Of a stretch of 64,000 bases of DNA, positions 54,472 to 64,000 are shown piece after piece (position 1 is the stretch's first letter; the number at the start of each line of letters is the position of its first letter). Position numbers and translations under genes: made by a program. The DNA is taken from NCBI GenBank assembly GCA_948567375.1, contig OX419756.1, positions 37,338,333 through 37,402,332 of the forward strand, in the 5' to 3' direction. Under the pieces are notes generated by a model. It was not told the DNA's origin. It worked only from the letters and a program-made list of their open reading frames with translations, and made no database searches. The DNA is from Lunularia cruciata (taxonomy: Eukaryota > Streptophyta > Marchantiopsida > Lunulariales > Lunulariaceae).

Positions 54472-55582
54472 AAGATAATATCACAATTTGATTACACTTA
54501 GTGAAATTAGAAATAGATAAACTTTAGAAGGATGTAAGAGTGAAGCCCAAAGTAAATGACAAAGGAGTACAAATATCTTTGGAGGTACCATCGTAGATAT
54601 TAGAGAAGAGTGGGTAGAGAGATAACAAGTTAGATAGATTACTTGCTAGTGGAATTGTAGATCAGGATGAAGAAGTAATAGAATTGGTAGAGGAATTATG
54701 AGTTATGGAACCCAAAGACAGTAGTAGTAAGGTTACTTTGGGATTGGGATTGAAAGCCTAGGAAGAAGTAGACATTGGATCAGAGTAGTAAAAGTTTTGA
54801 GATCTGAAGAGGCAGATATGAAGAGGTGCATTTTCATTTTGGATCTTTACGTTAGAAGGGTTGTTAGGAAACGGTATAGTTGTTAGTAATTGTCATTTGC
54901 TTCACTATTTAAAGGTGGCATTTGCAGTCATATGTTGTTCAGTGCTCAAAATTTCTAAGAATAGATAAAGCAAAGTGTTGTGAAGTAGTGCTCGTTGTTT
55001 GAGCTTAATTCCAAGGGTCAACTTTGTGTGTGTTTGTGAGTTTGTGGAGAAATTCAAGTTCAAATCAATGTGTTTGTTGGATGTTCGATTCCACAGCCTT
55101 GATCTTCATTTTGTGTGTTTGATCCTGAGTGAAGTGCAATTGAAGCAATGCCTTGATAGATCTAAGAGGAATTGTAGTGTTGGTAGTATTTTGCATTTGT
55201 GAGTGCAGCGTAGACTTGATGTGAAGCAATTTCAATCAAGGAAGTTGTGCCTTTAGTGGAGGGGTGGAACACAATTCTGAGTCAAAGTCATTGTAGTGAA
55301 GTGTTGTTTTTGGGAGAGCCTAAATCATCACAATCAAGATTGTTTGAAAATATTTGATAGAGTTGTGGTTAAGAAGTGTTAATTCATGACAAGATTGTGA
55401 ATTGGTGCTTGTACTCTCTTCTATGTGTGGTTTCTACTTGCAAGACTAAAGACGCAACCAAGAAGAAATAAATTGTTACTTTGCTTCATATTTGACCAAT
55501 TTTGAATCGTATCTCTATGGGAACTAACTTTACTTCCTTGATTACCACAAAAGTGATATTTGTCGGGTTGTCATATGATTTT

Positions 55583-55600
55583 TGGTGCTGTTGCCGGGGA
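55583..55600 (+). promoter_or_regulatory. A1 primer-binding site, tRNA-Asp type
   Basis: TGGTGCTGTTGCCGGGGA lies seven bases after the 5' LTR end. It matches the complement of plant tRNA-Asp 3' sequence (…TCCCCGGCAACGGCGCCA) except for two C-to-T changes. Athila-type elements use this primer. Confidence 0.85.
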
Positions 55601-57495
55601 TACAAATCTCGGAAGTGGAAGAATACAAAGCCAATTTCAAACTAGGCTATTAAACCAATATGAATGTCCGCATTAAGAGAACAATAGGAAGAGAGAGTTC
55701 AAAGACAAACATTGCAACATGAAGAAGAAGAGCGTCTGAAGCTCCAATCTACTCTTGATTAAACCAAGCGCAAGGCATTGAACTTTCAACTTCTTCATGA
55801 AGTGTAAGAAGTCTTGCGAGAAACTTGACTAAAAGAAAAGGCAAAGGCGGTTGGCAAGGCTACTTTGCATCCCCATCTTCCAAGAAGAAGAAAGATTCAA
55901 GTGGGCAGACATATTCTCTACGACCTAGTACATTGACTTCCTGTAAAGTTCTAAAGGAAGTTGCATTTCTAAAGAACTTTGTTCAAGAAAAGACAACATG
56001 AACATTAATGAAAGAAGAATGTCAACACCTTCTACATATGATTTCTTAGTTGTCTCAAAGGAATCTTGAAGATCACTCCAAAGGTGTTGAGCTTGATTCT
56101 CTCATTCCGGTTGAAATTGACACACTCAGAGAAGAAATTGTTGAGAAAGACTCTACTACAAACTTGACTAATTGGAACCCTTGGGCCAACAACACGGTGT
56201 CGATACCAATCAACCCTTTGGCTTTGTAAAGTTCAAACTTACCCCAGCCGATTCCACCAAGTCAAACGATGACTTTATTGCCTATCACCTGACACGCCCA
56301 TCAAAAATGTAAAGGGACAAAACAAGACAAAGACCTTGATGAATTCATCAAAGAATTCAAAGTCATCTCTATTGCCAACAAGGAACATGACTTGGCAGAT
56401 TGTTTGCAAATTCTCCCAAGTTTGCTCTAAAAGAAAGCTCAAAGCTGGTACACCCATATCACTTAGAAGGGGTTTGTACTGGCAGACTGGGCAGACTTGA
56501 GAAAAAATGTCATGGAACGCTTCCGAGAAGTTGATTACAACACGAGTGTCTTTGCAGCACTCAATGATTTGGATAGAGGTAAGAAGGAGAAGTTGAGAGA
56601 CTACTCTGAGCGGTTCATGGCGCTCTTGAATCGAGTCCCAAAGCAATCGGGGGTGGTGGGTTACTCTGATGCCCAAGCCATCACCTGGTTCCTAGGAGGA
56701 CTCTCACTAAAGATTCAGATCTATGAGGCGGCTCACTCTCACTCTGCCGGCAATCAAAGAAACCGGGAGAAGAAAGGCAAGAAGCCCAGAAGGAGAGCTT
56801 CTTGCAGTACATCCCCTTCTTTGGAGGAATCCTCCACGTCTTCAAGCTCTTCTTTGGAATCCAAAGAAGAATCAAAGCCAAGACAAGTACAAAGACGTGG
56901 GGGTAAGAAACCAGTGACACCCTCAGCAAAGAGTGTACATAAGGCTGATACCAAGCTTGATGCTCTTATAAAAGAGTTTTTGGATTTTAAGATCCAGATG
57001 ATTGGGGCAAAGGATAGAAGGAAGCCTCCATCATTTGGCAGATCCAATGTATGGTGCACCGCGTGTGGCAAATCAGGCCATGCAAACACGTAATGCAATA
57101 CTCAGAATGCATTCTCGATGCAGCAGAATGATTGGGTTCCAAGATGGAATCAGGAAGAGGAAGAGGAGGCGGTGTACCAAACACAAGAGGTACCACCTCA
57201 GGCAAGCACATCGTATAAAGGTCCAAGGTACGGACCAAGGGAGTATAACCCCAATGCTCCTCCATGAAGACCACCAATGAGCAACCAGAATCAACCTCAG
57301 AATATTGCACCTGGAGCATGTTACAATTGTGGCTCGATGGAACTTTGGTCTCCAAACTATCCAGAGCCAAGAAGGCAAATTGTGTACATTCCTTTGCGTG
57401 GAAATTGCAAAGGATCGGGTCATATAGGCAACCAATGCCCTCATCCACCAAACCCAAAGCTGCCCTATAAAGTATGTACAGACCCTGGTTGAGCG
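55601..57495 (+). pseudogene. A1 gag with zinc knuckles
   Basis: The N-terminal third (55601-56490) is badly decayed, with many stops. The capsid C-terminal part is open at 56497-57093: VMERFREVDYNTSVFAAL, LRDYSERFMALLNRVPKQ and ITWFLGGLSLKIQ, then a Lys/Ser-rich linker and a first knuckle CTACGKSGHANTxC. A second cluster at 57277-57492 reads CYNCGSMELWSPNYP, followed by CKGSGHIGNQC, which lacks one standard Cys position. Gag would form the particle. Confidence 0.75.
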
Positions 57496-58147
57496 TGTAG
57501 CGCTTGAGGCGAAGGGTGATACAGCTATAAATTGTATAACACTAAAGGAGGAAAGACCTCAAGAAGGAAGCCCGGCCTTAGAAGGAGAATGGCCAGACCT
57601 TGAAATTTTGAAGGTTGAGACATTAGTAAGAAGTAAGAACACAAGTAAGAAGAAGCATAATCTTGAAGAACTAAGTACAACCTTGTTGTTTTCAAGGAAG
57701 GCAAAGAGGCTGTGCCCAAAGGAATCCCTTTTGCTAAGGAGGAAAAGATCCTAGCAAAAGCCAAAGCTAAAGCCTTGCAAAAAGAACTCAAGGAAGCAAT
57801 ACTCAGGACCCGAGACTTGAGTTTGGAGGAGGAGACAAAGACAAAGATGAAGCCTCCAGTTTTTCCGGCGGACATCCTATCCAAAGTGAAAGGTCTGATC
57901 CAAGCCAAGGTGGGCCAACCTGAGGAACCTTGGGTTAAGACCACTAGTACTCCCATCACAATCATGAAGCATCTCGAAGTCAAATTTGGACATGGAGAGA
58001 CTTTGAACCCAAAGCCAAAGGCAAAGACGGTGAAATTGGGAGAGGGTACCCTAATACGATATTGTAGTGGATTTAGTAGCCACAAATGCAAATATCATAT
58101 TTAAGCAATTGTGGGAAGACAATAAGCTATTGAAAAGGTAGCTGAAT
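57496..58147 (+). pseudogene. A1 charged gag-protease linker
   Basis: Lys/Glu-rich coding remnant. The longest piece is 57712-58104 (KEEKILAKAKAKALQKEL, VFPADILSKVKGLIQAKV). No domain recognised. Frame changes on both sides. Confidence 0.5.
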
Positions 58148-58828
58148 TTGGCACTCAAGAAAGTAAGAGTGATGTCTAAGAAAGACCTGGCCGCTGTATA
58201 TTTTATTGAACAAGAAGATCTTGGATCTCCCGAGGTTGATGCGGAGATTGCAGGGTGCATGATCACATTGATATCCATTGATTCAAGTTCCAGTATGAAT
58301 GTCATGACCAAGGATACTGCAAATCGACTTGGGTGTCATACGTTTGAGCCAACGCCCCGAGTCTTGAAATTTGCAAACCAAACCAGGAGACCACCATTGG
58401 GCATGCTGTCAAAAATTACCATGATTATTGGAGGGTGCCCTTCCAATTAAACTGCATTGTGTTACAACCAGTGACCAAAATTGGTTACCCATTGTTGATC
58501 GGAAGACCCAAGTTGTATAGTGCTCAAGTTGTGGTGGATTGGCACCAGCTGAAGCTAAGGTTCAAGGACTATGAGTTGGATGAAGATTCCACATCTCCGG
58601 GAAACAAGTTCATCAAAAGACGAGGATGAATCCAAAGACTCATCATCTTTGTCCTCAGAAGACTCTGACAACAAAGTCCAAGTTAATTACTTGGAATGCT
58701 ATGAGGTGGATGTAGAAGACAAAGACCCATATGACCTCACCTCAGATGAACCTAACTTGGAGGAAGGGGGTTTGATGGTAGCTCAACTCAAATTAAGCCG
58801 AGTAAGCCACGTTGAAGGAGTCATCAAC
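58148..58828 (+). pseudogene. A1 aspartic protease and acidic spacer
   Basis: The active-site region reads ISIDSSSSMNVM, where retroelement proteases have Asp-Ser/Thr-Gly, so the Gly is Ser. The C-terminal signature YPLLIGRPKLYSAQVVVDW follows in another frame (58435-58629). The spacer at 58571-58823 is acidic (YEVDVEDKDPYDLTSDEPN). It is cut at 58828 by A7 with TSD TCAAC. Confidence 0.75.
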
Positions 58829-60752
58829 TGTGACAACCCGACAAATATCACTTTTGCAATAATTGGGTAAGTAAAGTTTGTTCCCACAGAGATATGAGTC
58901 AAAAATGTCCAAAAACAAAGTCAAACAGTAACAATGTAGTTCTTCTTGGTTGTGTCTTTAATCTCTCAAGTAGAAACCACACCCAGAAGAGAGTAACAAG
59001 CACTGATTTGCAATCTTGTCACAAATTCACACTCCTTCATCACAATACCTTCAATTCTTTCCAAACAATCTTGATTGTGATGATTCAAGCTCTCCCAAAA
59101 ACAACATTTCATTGCAAAATGACTTCACCTCAGAATTTTGTTCCACCCCTCCACTGAAGGCACAACTTCCTCGATCAAAATTGCTTTACATCAACTTTGC
59201 ACTGCACTCACAAATGCAGAATATTACCAACACTACAATTCCTCTCAGATCTGTCAAGGCATTGCTTTGATTGCACTTCACTCGGGATCAAACACACAGA
59301 ATGAAGATCAAGGCTGCGGAATCCAACATCCAACAAGCACATTGACTTGCACTTCGAATTTCTCCACACACTCACAATTACAAACACAAAGTTAATACTC
59401 AGAATCAAGCTCAAGCAACGAGCACTGCTTCAAATCACTTTGCTTTATCTATTCTCAAAAATAATGAGCACTCAACAACATAATACTGCAAATGCCACTT
59501 TTAAATAGTGAAGCAATCGACAATTATCTTCCCAATGTACCTCTTCCTAACAACTCTACAAACTTGCAGAACCTAAATGACAATGCACCTCTTCATATAT
59601 GCCTATTCACATCTCAAATTTGTTACTAATCCGCTCCGATGTCTACTTCTTCTTCGGCTTTCAAACTCAAACCCAAAGTAACTTCACTTCCTACTTCTCT
59701 ATCCTCAGGTTTCACAACTCTTATTTCCTCTACCAATTCTACTGATTCTCCACTCTGATCTACAATTCCTATCACAAGTAAACCTTCTAAATCTCTATCT
59801 CTCGACCTACTCTTCTCTAAAATGTCAAATGTCAAATCCAAAGACACTTGCACTATTACTTCTGCAACTTTGGGTCTAGCTACTATCAATTCCTTTACTA
59901 ATTCTATTGTGTCCTCATCAAGAATTGTAATTGAAAGCATGGGTACACTATCTACGTCTTCAATTTGCAACCCACTTTCTCCTAATAACTCATGTAACTG
60001 ACCCGAAGACACTTACAGACTGATCTTGCACTTTGGGTTTATTCACTACAGCTACTTCTCCTTCAATTCATGTTCCATCTTCAATCAAAAATGATATTGA
60101 AGTCATGGGTATCCTAACTATCTTCTTTCCCTACTCTAACTTCCTTTGATCCCTCTAGCAAAACTCCCAAAGTCACCTTCATTGCACTCCAAGGTCCGAC
60201 TTCCTTGGGTTGAATCATATTTGTCTTGAGATAAAGTCTTTAGACTTGAAGTCATGTAAACCCAAAGTTCAAAGTACGAAGTCCGAAGTACGAAGTCCAA
60301 AGTCACATTGACCCAAAGACACCAAACTACTTTGTACATCTACTCCCAAAACTTCAAATGCTTGTTTCTTCTTCTATAGACCTCCAAACTTTGCCATTTT
60401 GGTGGCAATGGAAAGTTCTAAACGAGATGCTTCCAACGAGATATAACACACTTGATTTAAACTTGTGGTCATTGAGATATGGCCCCCGCAATATTCCTGA
60501 CTTGTAACATTCATTTCGATGCAAAGAAACCCTCCTTCGGCGTCGGGTCCAAGTTTTTCCCTCCTCTGACACAAAGTAAGCTTCTTCGGGTTTGATCTGG
60601 TCCGAGTCCTTCTTCCTCTAACACAAAGTCTACTCCCTTGAGCTTGATCAAAACACACGTTTCCACTCGTTTCTTCTCCATTTGGTTTCAATTTGGTTTC
60701 AGCAAGGCACTTTTTCAAAACTCGTCCAAAATGAAAAATGTGGGTACTACAT
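58829..60752 (-). mobile_element. A7: short family-A solo LTR (1924 bp) in A1 pol
   Basis: The ends are TGTGACAACCC (58829) and GGGTACTACA (60752), with TSD TCAAC at 58824-58828 and 60753-60757. It contains the C-terminal LTR-frame piece (minus, 59626-60012; VAEVIVQVSLDLTFDILEKS) and the subfamily-specific 5' half with the minus frame 60374-60718. It inserted after A1, so the short subfamily was active later than this A1 copy. Confidence 0.9.
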
Positions 60753-60757
60753 CAACC

Positions 60758-61780
60758 CCGATGACTGTCAAGATGTTGTATTGACTGAAAGAAGAATTTT
60801 GAAAATTTTGAAGATAGACACTTTGGAGGAGTAGGCAAGATACACTACCCTGTTTATAAAATTCTGGGATGTATTTGCATGGTCTATTGATCAAATGCCG
60901 GGTATTCCATGAGAATTTGGAGAACACCGGATTGATCTTGTGGAAGGCACAATTCCGGTTTGGCAGACACAATACCACCTGAACCGAAAGTACTCACTCT
61001 TGGTGAAAGATGAAATCAACAAGGACTTTGGGGCCGGAATAATCTTTCCTGTCTTTAGCAGTGAGTGCGTCTCCTCCATTGTCATTATCCCAAAGAAGAA
61101 AACGGGGAAGATCCAAGTGTGCTAAGTTTTCCGCAAGTTAAATGCAGTCACAAGGAAGGATCATCATCCCTTGCCTTTTACCGATACAATTTTGGACCAA
61201 ATAGTTGGTCATCCTTGTTATAGTTTTCTCAATGGATTTTTAGGATACAATCAAGTGTCCATCCAAGAAGAAGACAAGGATAAGACCATATTCACAACCA
61301 ATTAGAGCACTTCTGCTTACAATCAAATGCCCTTTGGGTTGTATAATGCTCCTGCTACTTGCTAGCGGATGATGAATTTGATCTTCAAGGATTTCCTGCT
61401 CAAATTTGTGGAAGTCTTTATTGATGATTTTTGTGTGTTTGGGCAAAGAGATGTACATTTGGATTACCTTTGCCAAACTTTTGAAAGGTGTTGTTTTGCC
61501 GGTTTGTCATTACACTTGGAGAAATGCTTCTTCACAATGAAGGAGGGAATTTTTCTGGGGCATCAGGTGTCAAGCCAAGCTATTGAAGTCAATGTCAAGA
61601 AGGTCAAAGTAATCTCAGCTTTGGAACCTCCAAAGAACATCCAAGAGTTGAGAGCCTTCTTGGGACATGTTGGATACTACAAAGATTTCATTTCAAACTA
61701 TATGGTGCTTGTTGTACCTCTTACAGAGCTTCTGAAGAAATCCAAAGACTACCTATGGGAAGCAAATCAAGAAGAAGCTT
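60758..61780 (+). pseudogene. A1 reverse transcriptase
   Basis: It starts after A7 with the conserved pre-RT text. The fingers read FPVFSSECVSSIVIIPKKKTG and RKLNAVTRKDHHPLPF. Palm: QMPFGLYNAPATC and the catalytic box FIDDFCVFG (FIDD at 61417-61428). Thumb: HLEKCFFTMKEGIFLGHQV and ELRAFLGHVGYYKDFI. Stops at about 60829, 60910, 61122, 61302 and 61363. The FIDDF box and GHQVSSQAIEV are Athila-like. Confidence 0.85.
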
Positions 61781-62231
61781 TCAGGTATTGAAGAAGAAAC
61801 TGGTTGAAGCACCAATCATGAGGACCTCGAATTGGGGCATCCCTTTTCATGTATATGTGGATACTTTGTCCATGGCAATTGGAGTAGCCTTGAGTCAGAA
61901 GGACAACAAGAAGAAAGATAACCCCATCTATTATGCCAACCGACAACTTTCAGTTTCAGAAAAGAACTATTTGACTACTGAAAGAGAAGCACTCGGAATG
62001 GTGTATGCCTGCAAGAAATTTCATCACCACCTACTGGGATACAAGTTTGTCTACTATGTTGACCATTATGCATTGCAACATTTGGTCAAGAAGGCAGATT
62101 TGTCCGGGCAAATTGCACGATGTATCTTGTTGTTACAAGAATTCACATATATTGTACAAGTAAGGAAGGGAGCTTTGCATTCAAATACGGACTTCCTGTC
62201 CAGGTTAGAAACTCAAGACCAGGAATGGTAG
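61781..62231 (+). pseudogene. A1 RNase H
   Basis: Open from 61755 to 62231 after a frame change: FHVYVDTLSMAIGVALSQ (catalytic Asp in VDT), YANRQLSVSEKNYLTTEREA (Glu), FVYYVDHYALQHLV (Asp) and a final AlaLeuHisSerAsn-like segment with SerAsnThrAsp for the last acidic residue. One of the better preserved domains of A1. Confidence 0.8.
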
Positions 62232-63199
62232 ATTGACAATTGGTTCCCTGATGAAGAGTTATATCAATTAATAACAATGCAAAGTATGAGGTATGTAACT
62301 AAATATCATTATCTGCATACTCTCCACTGTCTTGAAGGGCTGGACCCTGAGCAGAGGGCAGTCTTTCTCAAGAAAATGGGGCCGTATTAGCTTAAACACA
62401 ACATTTTATTCAAGATGTGCAAAGATGAAGTACTTTGGTGATGCTTGGAGTCATACAAAGTTGAGGGCATAATTGAGTCTTTACACTCCGAAGCATCAAG
62501 GGGACACTATGCTTTGAAGAATACTATAAAGAAGATTCTTTCTTCAAGGTATTGGTGGCCTATAATGTACAAAGACACGCTCATATTTGAAGCTGTGATG
62601 CTTGTCTAAGAACGGGAAAACTGACGGCTACTTCCTAGTGGCCTTTGAGACCAATTTTACCCTTGGCACCATTTGAGAAATGGGGAATTGATTTTGTGGG
62701 ACCAATACAACCAATAACCCGAGTCATGAGGAAATGCTACATTTTGGTTTGCACTGACTATGCTACCAAGATGATCAAAGCTGAAGCAACTTGTAGAGAT
62801 GATGCAAGAATAGTGGCGGATTTTTTCTTTTGAAACATCATCTCCCAATATGGATGTCCTCTAGAATTAGTTAGTGAAAAAGGAACACATTTCTTGAACT
62901 CTGTGATAGAGGCGTTAACAAAATACTTTCAGATTAAACATCAAAAGATGACTCCTTATAACTCAAAAGCAAATGGCTTAACGGAAAAGGTTAACGGGTT
63001 ACTTTGCAAAATTCTGAATAAGGTGACAGCCAATTATGCTTATGACTGGGATACAAAATTACCAGCCGCATTGTGGGCATATAAAATGACAGAAAAGATC
63101 ACAACCAAGCAAACTCTATACTTCTTGACAAATGGCTTGCACCCCATACTACTTGTTGAATTTGAAGTCCCAACATATCGGATTCTTTGTGAAGAATGA
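62232..63199 (+). pseudogene. A1 integrase
   Basis: The zinc domain (62470-62620) is eroded; SEASRGHYA and a Cys pair remain in different frames. Core: PFEKWGIDFVGPI (first Asp), then LVSEKGTHFLNS, where Asp of the usual SDxGxxF is Glu, and NGLTEKVNGLLCKIL (Glu kept). Breaks near 62620, 62833 and 62880. The catalytic set is therefore damaged as well as frameshifted. Confidence 0.78.
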
Positions 63200-63202
63200 T
63201 AG

Positions 63203-63603
63203 TTGGAGGAAGAAAGTCAAGAGCTTCAAATCCATCAATTGATGTGGTTAGAAGAGAAAAGAGATGATGCAATGCAAACCATGAAAGAAGTACAAGAACA
63301 AAGGAAAGTCAGGCACGATAAGTACATCAAGCTTGTGACTGTTTGCAAAGGAGATTTGGTTTTTTTATGCAACAATCACCGCATATTTTTTCCAAGCAAA
63401 CAACATTTGAGATGGATGAGGTCTTATTGCATTCTTCATCTTTATGACAATGGGTCCATTCAACTTGCAGACTTGGAAGTGCAACCATTTGCCACTTGAG
63501 TGAACGGGTGGAGAGTTTGGAGATATTGGACCATAGACTCGGAAGTCTCTAAGACACCCAAGGTCTATATTCATGAGGATGCTCACATTTGAGGGAGGGG
63601 GTA
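63203..63603 (+). pseudogene. A1 integrase C-terminus, GPY/F-like module and PPT
   Basis: The frame 63203-63499 reads VCKGDLVFLCNNH, LRWMRSYCILHLYDNGSIQL and ADLEVQPFAT, then VNGWRVWRYW after the stop. This is the usual C-terminal end of Athila/Tat pol. The polypurine tract GAGGGAGGGGG is at 63591-63601, two bases before the 3' LTR. Confidence 0.78.
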
Positions 63604-64000
63604 TGTGGTACCCAAATTTTTGTTTTTTTTCTTATTTCTAAAGAAGAAGTGTACAAAAAAAGTCGAATGGCACCTATATGGCAATTGAAGGCAAAGAAAA
63701 GTGTCCTTGGGATGTAACCTGAGGTAAATTGACTTTGTGTCAAAAGGCAAGGTACTTGGAATTGCCATGGCAACATGTAACCCAAAGTTAGGAGACTTCA
63801 TCTTAGGGGTGCCAACCCAAGGCGAGGACAATATTATAACTTTCCTTTGGGGCGAGACGTTCAAGAAGGTACCATTCACAAAAATGGCGGTCATACACAG
63901 GAGAGACACTTGACATTGACAAGAGCATGCAGGAGGTGTGATTTCTTGGTAGAAACTCAAAGTGAAGAAAGATGGAGGAGGCACGTCACTATAAAATTCA
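63604..64000 (+). repeat. 3' LTR of A1, first 397 bp
   Basis: TGTGGTACCCAAATTTTTG onward aligns with 21910-22175 and then 31628-31755, including GGTGTGATTTCTTGGTAGA and the CACTATAAAATT TATA region at the very end of the window. The LTR frame and tail lie beyond. Confidence 0.9.

Larger units (their letters stand above)
31771..54788 (+). pseudogene. LTR-encoded coiled-coil frame in the A1 5' LTR, split by element C
   Basis: The start is MTMNFPSLLRSHPAGDHG at 31771. N-terminal block 31771-32475 has a TAG near 32030 and a TGA at 32473, and contains WTESDWRLVLGRGA, MKHQAMFFHKMFVGEPINWA and RDKLPLHNIMPFAAHFYL. Acidic linker 32700-33060. Coiled coil 33065-33649 (LVKLEHKKKEMKSKCPEVK, LARLEEGNLELKKNKI). 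C-terminal coiled coil 33838-34047, cut by C inside RVDRKILEAED; it resumes at 54477 and ends at a TAG, 54786-54788. In the element RNA this frame would precede the PBS and gag. Confidence 0.68.
21910..55575 (+). repeat. 5' LTR of A1, in three pieces (21910-22175, 31628-34047, 54472-55575)
   Basis: The U3-like part lies at 21910-22175 and 31628-31743. A TATA box at 31744-31750 is followed by the coiled-coil frame (31771 on). Its C-terminus and the 3' tail are at 54472-55575. The tail, 54789-55575, is non-coding and conserved across family A. Insertion C is flanked by AAGAC (34043-34047) and AAGAT (54472-54476), a 5-bp TSD with one change. The A3 junction (ACGGT at 22171-22175; TTGGTACC at 31620-31627) is blurred. 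Confidence 0.85.
21910..64000 (+). mobile_element. A1: Gypsy (Athila-like) element with giant LTRs, 3' LTR truncated by the window
   Basis: The 5' LTR starts TGTGGTACCCAAATTT at 21910. It is split by A3 (22176-31627) and C (34048-54471) and ends GGGTTGTCATA at 55575. The PBS is 55583-55600 (tRNA-Asp), gag-pol 55601-63499, PPT 63591-63601. The 3' LTR starts TGTGGTACCCAAATTT at 63604. The first 397 bp of the 3' LTR match 21910-22175 plus 31628-31755 closely, showing that both LTRs belong to one element. Without nested DNA the 5' LTR is about 3.78 kb. The RT box FIDDFCVFG and the pol C-terminus DNGSIQLADLEVQPF are Athila/Tat-like. All frames are damaged. Confidence 0.88.

Noticed and set aside
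55583-55600. tRNA gene fragment
   Set aside because: Only the 18-nt complement of the tRNA 3' end is present directly after an LTR, so it is a PBS.

Overview
The window is wall-to-wall nested and mostly decayed Ty3/gypsy LTR retrotransposons. I see no host protein gene, rRNA, tRNA gene or CRISPR array. Primer-binding sites match plant-type tRNA-Asp, tRNA-Glu and initiator tRNA-Met, and one element is a chromovirus. This points to a streptophyte with a large, repeat-rich genome. A DNMT3-like (unpermuted) methyltransferase hints at a non-flowering lineage (charophyte, fern, lycophyte or gymnosperm), but that is inference.

Layout. (1) 1-12361: Gypsy element E1. Its polyprotein carries protease, a C5-cytosine DNA methyltransferase, RT, RNase H, integrase and a C-terminal PHD finger. 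Two solo LTRs of family A interrupt it (3287-5163 and 7315-11111). (2) 12466-18574: second copy E2 of the same family, with the same methyltransferase. It is interrupted by an unidentified 2.2-kb insertion (13848-16083) and a family-B solo LTR (16700-17378). (3) 18575-21909: a family-A LTR inside E2, cut by the next element. (4) 21910-64000+: element A1, a Gypsy/Athila-like element with LTRs of about 3.8 kb. Its 5' LTR is split by A3 (22176-31627, holding A4 24434-30192, which holds A5 26072-28043) and by chromovirus C (34048-54471). C's gag holds a foreign segment D (39736-52865) with a minisatellite array, element B (40360-46277) and solo LTR A6 (47016-50795). A1's internal region is 55576-63603 (tRNA-Asp PBS, gag, protease, RT, RNase H, integrase, PPT). 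It contains short LTR A7 (58829-60752). The 3' LTR starts at 63604 and runs off the window.

Target-site duplications of 4-5 bp flank most insertions and allow the nesting to be undone, to six levels (E2 > A2 > A1 > A3 > A4 > A5). With nested DNA removed, family-A full LTRs come out at about 3.7-3.8 kb each.

Two systems deserve attention. First, E1/E2 combine a DNA-methylation writer and a PHD chromatin reader in one retrotransposon polyprotein. Second, the family-A LTR itself contains a frame of about 860 codons (conserved N-terminal domain, acidic linker, long coiled coils). A TATA box lies exactly 27 nt upstream of its ATG in four copies, so the frame would be the first one on the element's RNA, ahead of the PBS and gag. 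Nearly all frames are broken. Element B is youngest-looking, with open gag and RNase H-integrase frames, but it lacks protease and most of RT.
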